Origin: Alistipes sp.
Lineage (GTDB): Bacteria; Bacteroidota; Bacteroidia; Bacteroidales; Rikenellaceae
DNA: 64,000 nucleotides
Direction: 5' to 3'
NCBI GenBank assembly: GCA_017505725.1
Contig: JAFVOR010000053.1
Span: 35,379-99,378, forward strand
The notes under the pieces are model-generated. The model had not been told where the DNA came from. It searched no databases and worked only from the letters and a program-made list of their open reading frames with translations. Numbering within the stretch: position 1 is the first letter of the stretch; each line of letters opens with the position of its first letter. This document shows positions 1 to 7,921 of the stretch, piece by piece. The position numbers were made by a program, and so were the translations under genes.

Positions 1-1445
1 TCGTTCATTGAGATATTTCCCTTGTTCTCGCAATCTACGAAGTTGAACTCTGCAGTTTCGTTTGTTATCGGAGCATATCCCACGATACCACCGATGCAAG
101 GGTAAGTTTTGTAGGCCTCACTCTCCTTCAAGACCTGAACAATCTCAATCGAAGACTCGTTCACACAATTTGCTACATCGACATTTACGGCACAGCCCAC
201 CAAACCGCCTGTTGCAAACTCCTTATCGGTATTATTAACCTTCACATAGTTAGGGCAATCAACCTTGATAGAGCCACTCACTGCACAATTCGAGAGGGTG
301 CTGAGCGGATTACCCACAATAGAACGGGCAATAGCACCAACATTCGGAATCTCGGTCTCAACGATATTAACATCGGTGAGCTTCAAGTTCTTGACATTAG
401 CCTCGGTAATACCAAACAATGGAGCCGACAGACCCTTAATCTCGAAGCCCTCATCCTTACCACCATCGAATGTGTAAGCACCAAAGCCCTCGATTGGAGT
501 CCACTCCTTGCCTGTCATATCGATCGACGCAGTAACCTTCGCGCTATTGTACGGGGAGAAGCTTGCAGCCATAGCAGCAAAACTACGCAACGAAGCCTCA
601 TCATAGATCTCGAATACCTCTGGGAGATTACTATTTGGCGAGTATACTAACTCAGCAAACTCGCGAACAACACCCACCTTGATAGCCTTCTCGCCATCGC
701 TATTGAACTTGACAGACATCGAGTCGGTTGCGGTGTGGAGCGTGATCAGCAAGTCGCCATACTCACCTGCCGGAAGAGCCACATAGATAGGTGTAGCCTC
801 TGCACCAAGCACCAAACCCTCTCCAAACGATACGGTAATAGTGTCGGTTGCATCCTCGTGTGCTACCAATGAGCCATCTGCACAGTTCACATCGAAGTTA
901 CCTGCAATCTTACCCTTCGCTGCCGAGATTTTCATCGAGGTAAGAGTAGCCTCACCCTTTGGAGCCAAGCAGAGAAGGCCCGAGAGGTGTTGCAATGTAA
1001 TAGCCTCTCCCTCGGCAACCAACGCATACATAGGAGCTGCGCCCTCGGCAAATGTACCGACCTTGTAGTTCTGCACTGCAAGGAAGGTCACCGCCTGCTT
1101 GCCCTCGGCGGCAACTACACCCTCGGCAGGAGCCGGATAGGTCAGATTGTAAGGAAAAGTAAGTTCTCCATTGAGAACAAAGTTTGCTACCGTCTTGCCG
1201 TGAGCCTCCTCGGTCAAAGCCTCCGAAGCTACGCCATTGATGGCAATCTTATCACCCTCGCTCCAGTAGAGTGGGTACAAATCACCAACCTTCTCGCCGA
1301 GGTGAGTTTTGGTCTCCTCCAACGAGATTGTGACAGATGTCTGACCGCCGTCGATGCCGACCGCAATGTCCGCTGTACTATCGACTGCGCACGAATATGC
1401 TAAGCACGCAACAATAGCCACTAAAAGTTTTGTAAACTTGTTCAT
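1..1445 (-). CDS. Surface lipoprotein, fimbrillin-like N-terminus plus GLUG-like repeats (partial)
   Basis: About 481 codons are open from the ATG at 1445-1443 to the window edge, so the C-terminus is missing. The N-terminus is a lipoprotein signal with lipobox LAYSC (Cys19). The next 250 or so residues resemble the beta-sandwich of fimbrillin/Mfa-type proteins (YWSEGDKIAING near residue 60; ALPAGEYGDLLITL near 240). From about residue 330, Gly/Cys-rich segments such as GGLVGCAVNVDVANCVN and GGIVGYAP recall the GLUG-like repeats of the 11331-14204 protein. A promoter-like pair lies just upstream. Inference: an exported, lipid-anchored adhesin or surface-structure protein; the ligand is unknown. 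Confidence 0.75.
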   Translation of the reverse strand, partial: MNKFTKLLVAIVACLAYSCAVDSTADIAVGIDGGQTSVTISLEETKTHLGEKVGDLYPLYWSEGDKIAINGVASEALTEEAHGKTVANFVLNGELTFPYNLTYPAPAEGVVAAEGKQAVTFLAVQNYKVGTFAEGAAPMYALVAEGEAITLQHLSGLLCLAPKGEATLTSMKISAAKGKIAGNFDVNCADGSLVAHEDATDTITVSFGEGLVLGAEATPIYVALPAGEYGDLLITLHTATDSMSVKFNSDGEKAIKVGVVREFAELVYSPNSNLPEVFEIYDEASLRSFAAMAASFSPYNSAKVTASIDMTGKEWTPIEGFGAYTFDGGKDEGFEIKGLSAPLFGITEANVKNLKLTDVNIVETEIPNVGAIARSIVGNPLSTLSNCAVSGSIKVDCPNYVKVNNTDKEFATGGLVGCAVNVDVANCVNESSIEIVQVLKESEAYKTYPCIGGIVGYAPITNETAEFNFVDCENKGNISMN

Positions 1446-1484
1446 ATTCTTTTGGTTATTAGGTTTTAGTCTACACTACGATTG

Positions 1485-1516
1485 CAAATATATGAATTAT
1501 AATTTATAAAAACAAA
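1485..1516 (-). promoter_or_regulatory. Bacteroidota-type promoter for the partial lipoprotein
   Basis: On the minus strand, TTTG (1516-1513) is followed after 20 bases by TATATTTG (1492-1485), matching the -33 TTTG / -7 TAnnTTTG pattern. The predicted 5' leader is about 35 nt. Confidence 0.6.
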
Positions 1517-1624
1517 TCATTAGGCAGGGAGATTGCTATGCCATACCTATGTTAATTATAAAGGAGAAGAATAACTGCATAGTGCCGGACAATGTTAAAT
1601 AATTGTTAAATTTAGCTATCGGTA

Positions 1625-1655
1625 TTGGCAGTACTATCAATATTTGCTATCTTTG
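1625..1655 (+). promoter_or_regulatory. Promoter for the phosphate transporter
   Basis: TTGG at 1625-1628, then 19 bases, then TATCTTTG at 1648-1655, a full match to the -7 consensus. It is divergent from the lipoprotein promoter. The leader would be about 35 nt. Confidence 0.6.
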
Positions 1656-1697
1656 TAGTGATTAGGACGAATTTGTAAAACCTAAACTATACTTCAA

Positions 1698-3944
1698 ATG
1701 GGAGAAATCTACTATGTAATGATTGGCATCCTCGCCCTGCTGGCCATCTCTGGCCTCTATGTGGGTGTAACCAACGATGCCGTCAACTTTCTGAACTCGG
1801 CAATAGGCTCGAGAGCAGCCAAGTTCCGCACCATCCTTCTCGTGGCATCGGTGGGTATCTTGGTGGGAGCCTTGACCTCGAGCGGTATGATGGATGTGGC
1901 ACGCCACGGTATGTTCCATCCGTCGCTATTCACATTCAAGGAGGTGATGATGCTCTATGTCAGCGTAATGTTTGCGAATGTCATCCTGCTCGACCTCTAC
2001 AACTCGCTCGGACTGCCAACCTCGACTACCGTGTCGCTCATCTTCTGCTTGCTGGGCTCGGCCATTGCGGTGGCTCTCTACAAGATTGGTGCAGACCCTA
2101 ACATCTCATACCTCGAGCTTGGCAACTACATCAACACCGCCAAGGCTATGGGTATTGTCTCGGGTATCCTCCTCTCGGTAATTCTCGCCTTTACGATGGG
2201 TACCATCGTTATGTGGATCTCGCGACTGATATTCTCGTTCCGCTACGTGAAGATGTTGCGCCGCTTTGGTGCTATATGGTGCGGAATGTCATTCACCGCA
2301 ATCCTCTACTTCGCCCTTTTCAAGGGATTGAAGTCGCAGCTCGGAGGCACCGAATTTGTCGCTTGGATCGACGAGCATCTGCTCCTCGCGCTCGCTATTG
2401 CGTGGGTGTGCTGCTCGCTTTTCCTGTTCTTCTTGCAGCTCTTCCGTGTGAATATTCTCCGTATAACAATCCTCTCGGGTACATTCGCTCTGGCGTTGGC
2501 ATTTGCGGGTAACGACCTCGTAAACTTTATCGGTGTGCCTATCGCAGGATTGGAGGCCTTCACCACAACAAAGGCTGCCGGAGGCGATGTGTCGTTGATG
2601 ATGACCGGCTTGGCAGAGCCTGCGGTAAACTCCAACAACACAATATATATCGTCATTTCTGGTATTATAATGGTCGTCACCTTGTGGACTTCACGCAAGG
2701 CGATGAATGTGTCGCAGACCGAGTTGTCGCTCACCTCGGCAGGTGACGATGGTGGCAATCAGCAGTTCTCGTCGTCGGTATTCTCGCGTGCATTGGTACG
2801 CGCAGCGGTCAACACATCGCGATTCTTCGACAAAATTACACCTGTCAAGGTCAAGAACTTTGTGGAGAAGCGTTTCGAGTGGGCCGACATCGAGCATAGC
2901 GGTGCTCCATACGATATGATTCGTTCGACCGTAAACCTCACAACCGCATCGTTGCTTATCGCCCTTGGTACATCGCTCAAGTTACCTCTCTCGACCACAT
3001 ACGTCTGCTTTATGGTGGCAATGGGATCGTCGTTGGCCGACAAGGCGTGGGGACGCGAAAGCGCTGTCTATCGTATCACCGGCGTATTCACCGTGGTGAT
3101 GGGTTGGTTTGTGACAGGCTTCGGAGGTTTCATCATCGCATTCGTACTCGGCTTGTTGCTTATGTGGGGCGATGTATGGGCATTTGGCGCAATCACACTG
3201 CTTGTGGTCTATATGTTCATCCACTCGAACTTCTTGCCTAAAAAGAAGAAGGGCAATAACAAGAAGAGCGACGCCGAGGTACGAGAGAACCTTGTCAACG
3301 ACACAATGACAGGCGTGTCGGAGACCATCAAGGCCACAACACGCATCTACAACCGCACCATCGTAGCCCTGATGAAGGAGGATCGCAAGGCGCTGAAGGA
3401 GCTCACAGCGCAGGCCGGCGAGATGTACGAGGAGAAGCGTCGCCTCAAGTACTCAATCGCAACAACCCTCCGTACCACATACGGAAAGGATCTAAACCTC
3501 TCGCTCTACTATGTGCAAATTCTCGACTACCTGAACGAAATGACCAAGTCGCTGGTACACATCACACGACCTTCGTTCGAGCATATCGACAACAACCACA
3601 CCGGTTTGAGCAAGATTCAGACCGAGAACCTGATGTCAATCAATGCCGATGTGAACGAGATCTACTCGCGCATCATCTATATGTTCACCTCGAACGACTT
3701 CTCGACTATCGACGAGGTACTCATTATGCGTGACAACCTCTTCGAGCGACTCGCTCAATCGACCAAGGAGGAGTTGGGCCGCATCACTGCCGGCGAGTCG
3801 AACTCACGCGCTGGAATGCTCTTCCTCGGCATCATCTCCGAGACCAAGACTATGGTGTTGCAGTCGCGCAACCTTCTCAAGTCGCGTCGCTACTTCATCG
3901 AGCAGGAGGGCAAGGTGATTCGCCAAAAGCGCATCTACGAGTAG
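1698..3944 (+). CDS. PiT-family inorganic phosphate transporter with C-terminal PhoU-like domain
   Basis: 748 aa inner-membrane Pi:cation symporter. Both halves of the PiT signature are present as variants of GANDVANA: TNDAVNFLNSAIG near residues 25-37 and FAGNDLVNFIGVPIAG near 271-286. About 10-12 hydrophobic segments extend to roughly residue 520. A Lys-rich linker (KKKKGNNKKS) follows, then about 200 charged, helical residues resembling PhoU, a regulator usually encoded as a separate protein. Canonical PiT proteins are about 420-530 aa, so the tail is an added domain. The gene stands alone with its own promoter and a strong terminator. Pi as substrate follows from the family. Confidence 0.88.
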   Translation: MGEIYYVMIGILALLAISGLYVGVTNDAVNFLNSAIGSRAAKFRTILLVASVGILVGALTSSGMMDVARHGMFHPSLFTFKEVMMLYVSVMFANVILLDLYNSLGLPTSTTVSLIFCLLGSAIAVALYKIGADPNISYLELGNYINTAKAMGIVSGILLSVILAFTMGTIVMWISRLIFSFRYVKMLRRFGAIWCGMSFTAILYFALFKGLKSQLGGTEFVAWIDEHLLLALAIAWVCCSLFLFFLQLFRVNILRITILSGTFALALAFAGNDLVNFIGVPIAGLEAFTTTKAAGGDVSLMMTGLAEPAVNSNNTIYIVISGIIMVVTLWTSRKAMNVSQTELSLTSAGDDGGNQQFSSSVFSRALVRAAVNTSRFFDKITPVKVKNFVEKRFEWADIEHSGAPYDMIRSTVNLTTASLLIALGTSLKLPLSTTYVCFMVAMGSSLADKAWGRESAVYRITGVFTVVMGWFVTGFGGFIIAFVLGLLLMWGDVWAFGAITLLVVYMFIHSNFLPKKKKGNNKKSDAEVRENLVNDTMTGVSETIKATTRIYNRTIVALMKEDRKALKELTAQAGEMYEEKRRLKYSIATTLRTTYGKDLNLSLYYVQILDYLNEMTKSLVHITRPSFEHIDNNHTGLSKIQTENLMSINADVNEIYSRIIYMFTSNDFSTIDEVLIMRDNLFERLAQSTKEELGRITAGESNSRAGMLFLGIISETKTMVLQSRNLLKSRRYFIEQEGKVIRQKRIYE

Positions 3945-3968
3945 GATTCAATCGCTCATAGATATGAC

Positions 3969-4007
3969 AATAATGCGCTCCACAATTGGAGCGCATTATT
4001 CTTTTTT
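3969..4007 (+). terminator. Rho-independent terminator of the phosphate transporter
   Basis: A perfect 14-bp stem (AATAATGCGCTCCA paired with TGGAGCGCATTATT) with a 4-base loop, followed by CTTTTTT. Confidence 0.9.
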
Positions 4008-4286
4008 GCGCGTGTAGTATATGTCGAAAGGAGGCTCTATTGGCGACGCTACACGATCGCTTTTGACCATTAGCATCGGCTTTTTTATAAGGGTTATTAA
4101 GGGTAGTTAAGGGTGATTAAGGATTATTAATGTTTTTATTTTGCTTTCGGCGCTCCCTTAATAACCTTTAATAGCCTCTAACAACCTTTAATCTCGTTGC
4201 GCCTTTAATAGTTTTCCGTTCTCAACTCTCAACTCAAAAAAATCCTTACTACTCTCTACTCACTACTCTCTACTCACTACTCACTT
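4008..4286. repeat. Intergenic microrepeat block, no gene seen
   Basis: About 280 bases of short tandem motifs. TTAAGGG-type units at 4087-4133 are mirrored by CCTTTAATA/CCTCTAACA-type units at 4152-4192, so the two could fold on each other. These are followed by CTCAACT repeats (4216-4232) and CTACTCACTACTCT repeats (4248-4283). Similar units recur near 14942, 18000, 19370 and 56690. No convincing reading frame or promoter is visible. Confidence 0.7.
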
Positions 4287-4323
4287 GCAAAAAAAATCCC
4301 GAGACAGAAAAACTGTCCCGGGA
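4287..4323 (-). terminator. Terminator of the OmpA/TPR lipoprotein gene
   Basis: Read on the minus strand, a GC-rich stem (about CCCGGGACAG paired with CTGTCTCGGG) with a T-rich loop is followed by ATTTTTTTT. It lies 40 bases past the stop codon. Confidence 0.88.
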
Positions 4324-4362
4324 CTATCTGTTCGAGTAGCAACAAGGTGCTACCCTACTCTC

Positions 4363-6051
4363 TTACTTCAATGCAGCGAGGTTGATATCGTTAGCAGCCT
4401 TAGCCTTCAACGAAGCATCCTTCGAGATTGCGCTGTTGAGCTGAGCCTTAGCAGTCTTAACATCACCCTCCTTGCAAGCGATTACAGCACGCAAGTAGTC
4501 AGCCTTAGCCGAGTTGTCGCTAGCGATGCACTTCTTAGCAGCCGAGAGGTTGCCATTCTGGAAGTTTACGATAGCAGCGTTGTAGCCCGAACGCAAAGTC
4601 TGAGCAGCAGCAGCGTAGTCACCCTTAGCAGCAGCGATCAAAGCCTTAGCCTCAGCCGAAGCATTTGCAGCGTAGCTGTCAGCCTTTGCCATATCGCCCT
4701 CAGCAGCGTAAACCAAAGCATAGTTGTTGTTCAACTCCGAAGCAACACTCTTGTCAGCCTTGTTCAAGCACTCTACAGCCTTAGCGTAGTTGCCAGCCTT
4801 AGCATAAACCAAAGCGAGGTTGTTCCAAGCACGAGCATCGCCCGACTTCGAAGCCTCAACCAAAGCAACCTCAGCAACCTCCTCGCAAACCGATGCGATG
4901 TGGAGCAACTCCTCGAGCTTCAAGGTCGAAACCTTACCCTCCTTGATGATGTTGATCATCTCCTCGTCGCTCCAGCCAGTTACATCTGCGCTGTTAACAA
5001 CCTGAGCACGACGGAGCTGTGGCAACACATCAGTCTTGAGCGACTTGAATACGAACGACATATTCTTGATCTCCTTCTCGCGCTCTGCGCTCGACGAGTA
5101 CATATTCAATACCTGGAGGATGAGATCCTTGTCAGCGATGTTCGAAGCAGCAACAGCAGCCTTGAAGCCTTCCCAGTCCTCACCATAAGCAGCAGCATCG
5201 ATGTTCAAGCCGGCATCAGCGAGCAACTTCTCAACAGCCTCCAAACCGCTCTTCGAACGCTTCTCCGACAACTTATCGTTGAACTTCTCAGGACCATCTG
5301 GCGAAGCGTAACCGTTAACATAGAGCGACTGTGCTACGCGGTCGTTAGCCTTGTTAGCCTCAACACCAGCCTTCAACGACTTCAACTCCTCTGTCTCGAC
5401 AGCCTTCTTTGCTACGCGCGACGAGTTGATTTTGTAGACGATGTCAGCCTTGGTAACAACGGTAGTTACACGCTTGTAGTTGTTAGCTGCAGTCTGCATA
5501 GCCTCCGAGAAATCGAGGTCAGCCTGGATAGCGTTAACACCCTTAGCGATAACCAAACCATACTCAGCTGGAGTGAGCTTGGTCTCTGCACCGATGATCT
5601 CGCCAGTGTTAGCGTTGATAAGAGAGAACTCCTTGCACTTGCCGCTCTTGCACTTAACCTCAACGATGAGTACGAGCTGCGAGTTGAGCATTGCAGGGGT
5701 GTAAGCGAACTCTACGTGACGCTTGATGCTGAGAGCCTCCTTGCTCTTAACAAGCATACCGTTGTCAGCGATCTTCTCACCCTGAAGGAGGAGAGTGTTA
5801 CCCTTAGCCACACCACCAGCGTATACAATAGCAGGAGTTACCTTCAAAGCAGCTTTCTTGTTGAAATACTTTGCAGGGATCTCTGCGGTGATGTCAGCAG
5901 CAATCTTGCCGTTGTTCAATACGAGAACATCAGGAGTGCAAGTGATTGTCAACTCCGAACGATTCTTCGCCATCTTCTTGAAGCAGTCGCAACCTGTAAG
6001 GGTCAAGGCAGCAGCTACAAGAACCAATGTCATCTTAAAAAGATTTTTCAT
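4363..6051 (-). CDS. Envelope lipoprotein with OmpA-like motif and C-terminal TPR repeats
   Basis: 562 aa. The signal peptide ends in lipobox LTGC (Cys21). Residues about 30-200 are beta-rich and not recognised. Residues 246-265 (NGYASPDGPEKFNDKLSEKR) match the core of the OmpA C-terminal peptidoglycan-binding fold (x-G-x-x-D/S...N-x-x-L-S-x-x-R). From about 380 on, Ala-rich helical pairs such as AWNNLALVYAKAGNYAKAVE look like tetratricopeptide repeats. Likely outer-membrane anchored, contacting peptidoglycan and other proteins. The strong promoter and terminator suggest an abundant monocistronic transcript. The family is common in Bacteroidales but its exact role is not known to me. Confidence 0.75.
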   Translation of the reverse strand: MKNLFKMTLVLVAAALTLTGCDCFKKMAKNRSELTITCTPDVLVLNNGKIAADITAEIPAKYFNKKAALKVTPAIVYAGGVAKGNTLLLQGEKIADNGMLVKSKEALSIKRHVEFAYTPAMLNSQLVLIVEVKCKSGKCKEFSLINANTGEIIGAETKLTPAEYGLVIAKGVNAIQADLDFSEAMQTAANNYKRVTTVVTKADIVYKINSSRVAKKAVETEELKSLKAGVEANKANDRVAQSLYVNGYASPDGPEKFNDKLSEKRSKSGLEAVEKLLADAGLNIDAAAYGEDWEGFKAAVAASNIADKDLILQVLNMYSSSAEREKEIKNMSFVFKSLKTDVLPQLRRAQVVNSADVTGWSDEEMINIIKEGKVSTLKLEELLHIASVCEEVAEVALVEASKSGDARAWNNLALVYAKAGNYAKAVECLNKADKSVASELNNNYALVYAAEGDMAKADSYAANASAEAKALIAAAKGDYAAAAQTLRSGYNAAIVNFQNGNLSAAKKCIASDNSAKADYLRAVIACKEGDVKTAKAQLNSAISKDASLKAKAANDINLAALK

Positions 6052-6142
6052 AGCGTTTGTTTTGAATGATTAAAAGTTAAAAAATTTGTTATTTCGTATT
6101 TCCAATTTTCGTGGGTTCATAGGTATATACCTATATTCGGCG

Positions 6143-6173
6143 CAAATATAGTGAATATATCGCGAATTAACAA
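6143..6173 (-). promoter_or_regulatory. Promoter of the OmpA/TPR lipoprotein gene
   Basis: Minus-strand TTG (6173-6171), 20 bases, TATATTTG (6150-6143). A palindrome AGGTATATACCT (6121-6132) lies just downstream of the predicted start, within the leader. Confidence 0.6.
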
Positions 6174-6638
6174 TAGTTAACCGCAAAAAGTTACCTCAAA
6201 AACGCAAAACGACCTATGATGATTTGAACCAACGGAACAGGGGTATTTTGCAGCGCCGATTTCAACAGTGAAACAGAGATGATTTTCGATTAATATTACA
6301 ATATTACGCAGCGATGCTGCACATTCACTACATTTGGCGCAGACAGGCCTGCCGAGGCGCTACTAGCTAAACGAAGCCCTCTCTTGAAACGAAAAAGCGA
6401 CGTCGCTTTCTTTGAGCGGAAAGAGAGGGATTGACTTCGTAGACACTTCGTGTCTGCTCGTCTTTCCCTTGCCTCGCCGGCGGGCTCCTTGCAAAAATCA
6501 GCACTACGCAAGGAGTTGATAAATCAACCCGATTTTGTTTTCACATCGCTACGCCCTACAAACAAGTTTGTGTGCGTAGTGCTGCAAAAACAAAAAGATG
6601 CCGATAATATCGACATCTCCTTGCTTCGTTTTATTTTT
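6174..6638. repeat. Palindrome-rich non-coding region 3' of tRNA-Ser
   Basis: About 465 bases without a credible gene. Three nested or adjacent inverted repeats are visible. ACGAAG-CCCTCTCTT near 6371 pairs with AAGAGAGGG...CTTCGT near 6421-6440 around AAAGCGACGTCGCTTT. CAGCACTACGCA (6499-6510) pairs perfectly with TGCGTAGTGCTG (6573-6584). GTAGACACTTCGTGTCTGC (6438-6456) forms a smaller hairpin. Positions 6416-6432 exactly repeat 17 bases of the tRNA-Ser 3' end. Confidence 0.65.
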
Positions 6639-6639
6639 G

Positions 6640-6724
6640 CGGAAAGAGAGGGATTCGAACCCCCGGACCCTCTCAGATCAACGGTTTTCAAGACCGCCGC
6701 ATTCGACCACTCTGCCATCTTTCC
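6640..6724 (-). tRNA. tRNA-Ser (anticodon UGA)
   Basis: An 85-nt cloverleaf: acceptor GGAAAGA pairs with TCTTTCC, with discriminator G. The anticodon loop CTTGAAA gives UGA (complement of 6688-6690). There is a long class II variable arm and a T arm with GGTTCGAATCC. No CCA is encoded, as is common in Bacteroidota. It reads UCA and, by wobble, other UCN serine codons. It has its own promoter 5 bases upstream. Confidence 0.95.
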
Positions 6725-6729
6725 GGGGA

Positions 6730-6760
6730 CAAAGGTACAACCTTTTTTTGGTTTTGCAAA
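6730..6760 (-). promoter_or_regulatory. Promoter of tRNA-Ser
   Basis: Minus-strand TTTG (6760-6757), 19 bases, TACCTTTG (6737-6730). The tRNA 5' end is at 6724, so transcription would begin at or almost at the mature end. Confidence 0.65.
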
Positions 6761-6775
6761 TTTTTTCTTAAAAAG

Positions 6776-6806
6776 TTGATTTTTTTATAGATATTTTATA
6801 CTTTTG
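6776..6806 (+). promoter_or_regulatory. Candidate distal promoter of yebC
   Basis: TTG at 6776-6778, 20 bases, TACTTTTG at 6799-6806. It points toward yebC, but its start codon is 370 bases away with repeat elements between, so a long structured leader would result. I see no closer plus-strand promoter. Confidence 0.45.
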
Positions 6807-6918
6807 TAAGTTGGAAGTGAAATGTAATTTCACCGCTCAACGAGCATTCGTTCTAACCCAAGTGCAAAAAGAGCGCATCGGAACGATTTACAGAGCAACG
6901 AGCAACTCCCAAGTGGGG

Positions 6919-7123
6919 GAAATCGGAGGCGATTTGGGAAATTTTGTGCGTTAAGCAGTGGCGCAAAGCGCAACCGACGCTGCGGAGCGAGGGCAGAGGG
7001 TGCTTGCACACTTTGCCGAGCCGCAAGGAGGAAAAGCCTGCTAAGCAGGATTAACATACTTGGCGTATGTGAGCATTTGCGACGCAAGTAAGGTGCAAAA
7101 TTTACCAATCGGAACGATTTACA
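6919..7123. repeat. Hairpin repeat (family A) with a family-B repeat inside it
   Basis: The outer arms (around GGAAATTTTGTGCG at 6937-6950 and GGTGCAAAATTTACC at 7091-7105) pair imperfectly. The apical CATACTTGGCGTATG and GTGAGCATTT (7055-7079) are the family hallmark. An 83-base family-B unit (6972-7054, AACCGACGCTGCGGAGCGAG to the AAGCAGGATTAA end) is inserted beside the apex. The element lies in the 5' leader of yebC, unlike most copies, which follow stop codons. Confidence 0.65.
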
Positions 7124-7173
7124 AAGCAAAAGGCAATAAGTTAAATTACAAACAAATAAAAAAAGGAAAAAGT

Positions 7174-7893
7174 ATGGGAAGAGCATTTGAGTATCGCAAG
7201 GCGAGAAAGATGAAGAGATGGGGTCATATGGCCCGTGTCTTCACAAAGATTGGTAAGGAGATTGAGATAGCTGTTAAGGCAGGTGGTTCGGACCCATCGG
7301 CAAACACCCGTCTGCGAATCCTCATCCAGAATGCGAAGGCTGAGAATATGCCAAAGGAGAATGTGGAGCGTGCAATCAAGCGTGCAACAGAGAAGGACGC
7401 TGCAGACTACAAGGAGGTAATCTACGAGGGATACGGTCCTAACGGCATTGCAGTGCTTGTGGAGACTGCTACCGACAACACCAACCGTACCGTAGCCAAC
7501 ATCCGTATGTATTTCAACAAGTGCGGTGGTGCACTCGGCAACTCGGGTTCGGTAGGCTTTATGTTCGAGCACAAGTGTGTATTCAAGTTCAAGGCTGAGG
7601 GTGTTGACCCTGAGGAGCTCGAGCTCGAGATGATCGACCTCGGCGTAGACGAGTTCTATGTAGAGGAGGATGGCATCAATGTCTACGCTCCATACGAGTC
7701 GTTCGGTGCTATTCAGAAGTGGCTCGACGATCAGGGCTACGAGATCGTATCGGGAGAGTCGGTACGCATCCCAACCGACACCAAGGAGCTCGACGCATCG
7801 GGTCGCGAGGCTGTCGAGAAGTTGGTGGAGAAGCTCGAGGAGGACGACGATGTGGTGAATGTTTACCACACTATGGCCGAGAGTGAAGAGTAA
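7174..7893 (+). CDS. YebC/PmpR family protein
   Basis: 239 aa from ATG 7174 (MGRAFEYRKARKMKRWGHMA), the conserved N-terminus of the family. An in-frame ATG at 7060 would add 38 residues encoded by repeat DNA and is rejected. AAAAGGAAAA precedes the start. YebC proteins bind DNA as regulators, and recent work links members to relief of ribosome stalling; I cannot tell which role applies. The three-domain layout and acidic C-terminus are full length. The gene is 28 bases upstream of the NagB-like/PIG-L fusion and probably co-transcribed with it. Confidence 0.9.
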   Translation: MGRAFEYRKARKMKRWGHMARVFTKIGKEIEIAVKAGGSDPSANTRLRILIQNAKAENMPKENVERAIKRATEKDAADYKEVIYEGYGPNGIAVLVETATDNTNRTVANIRMYFNKCGGALGNSGSVGFMFEHKCVFKFKAEGVDPEELELEMIDLGVDEFYVEEDGINVYAPYESFGAIQKWLDDQGYEIVSGESVRIPTDTKELDASGREAVEKLVEKLEEDDDVVNVYHTMAESEE

Positions 7894-7921
7894 GAAACCT
7901 TAAAATCTAAAATCAAATAGA

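Noticed and set aside
4216-4283. CTCAACT/CTACTCACT arrays as a phase-variable gene start
   Set aside because: No reading frame or promoter uses them here; they lie between two terminators.
4285-6069. 594-codon open frame antisense to the OmpA/TPR lipoprotein gene
   Set aside because: Ser/Leu-rich product typical of an antisense shadow, no start signals; the minus strand has signal peptide, motif and terminator.
6296-6511. Short minus-strand frame 3' of the tRNA-Ser gene
   Set aside because: Made wholly of palindromic repeats; basic, Ser/Arg-rich product without start signal.
6433-6638. Complete integrated element between tRNA-Ser and the displaced 17-base copy
   Set aside because: Only about 206 bases, with no integrase or other gene; at most a scar.
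7060-7173. Upstream extension of yebC by 38 residues
   Set aside because: Encoded by the hairpin repeat; the family N-terminus begins at 7174, where AAAAGGAAAA precedes ATG.
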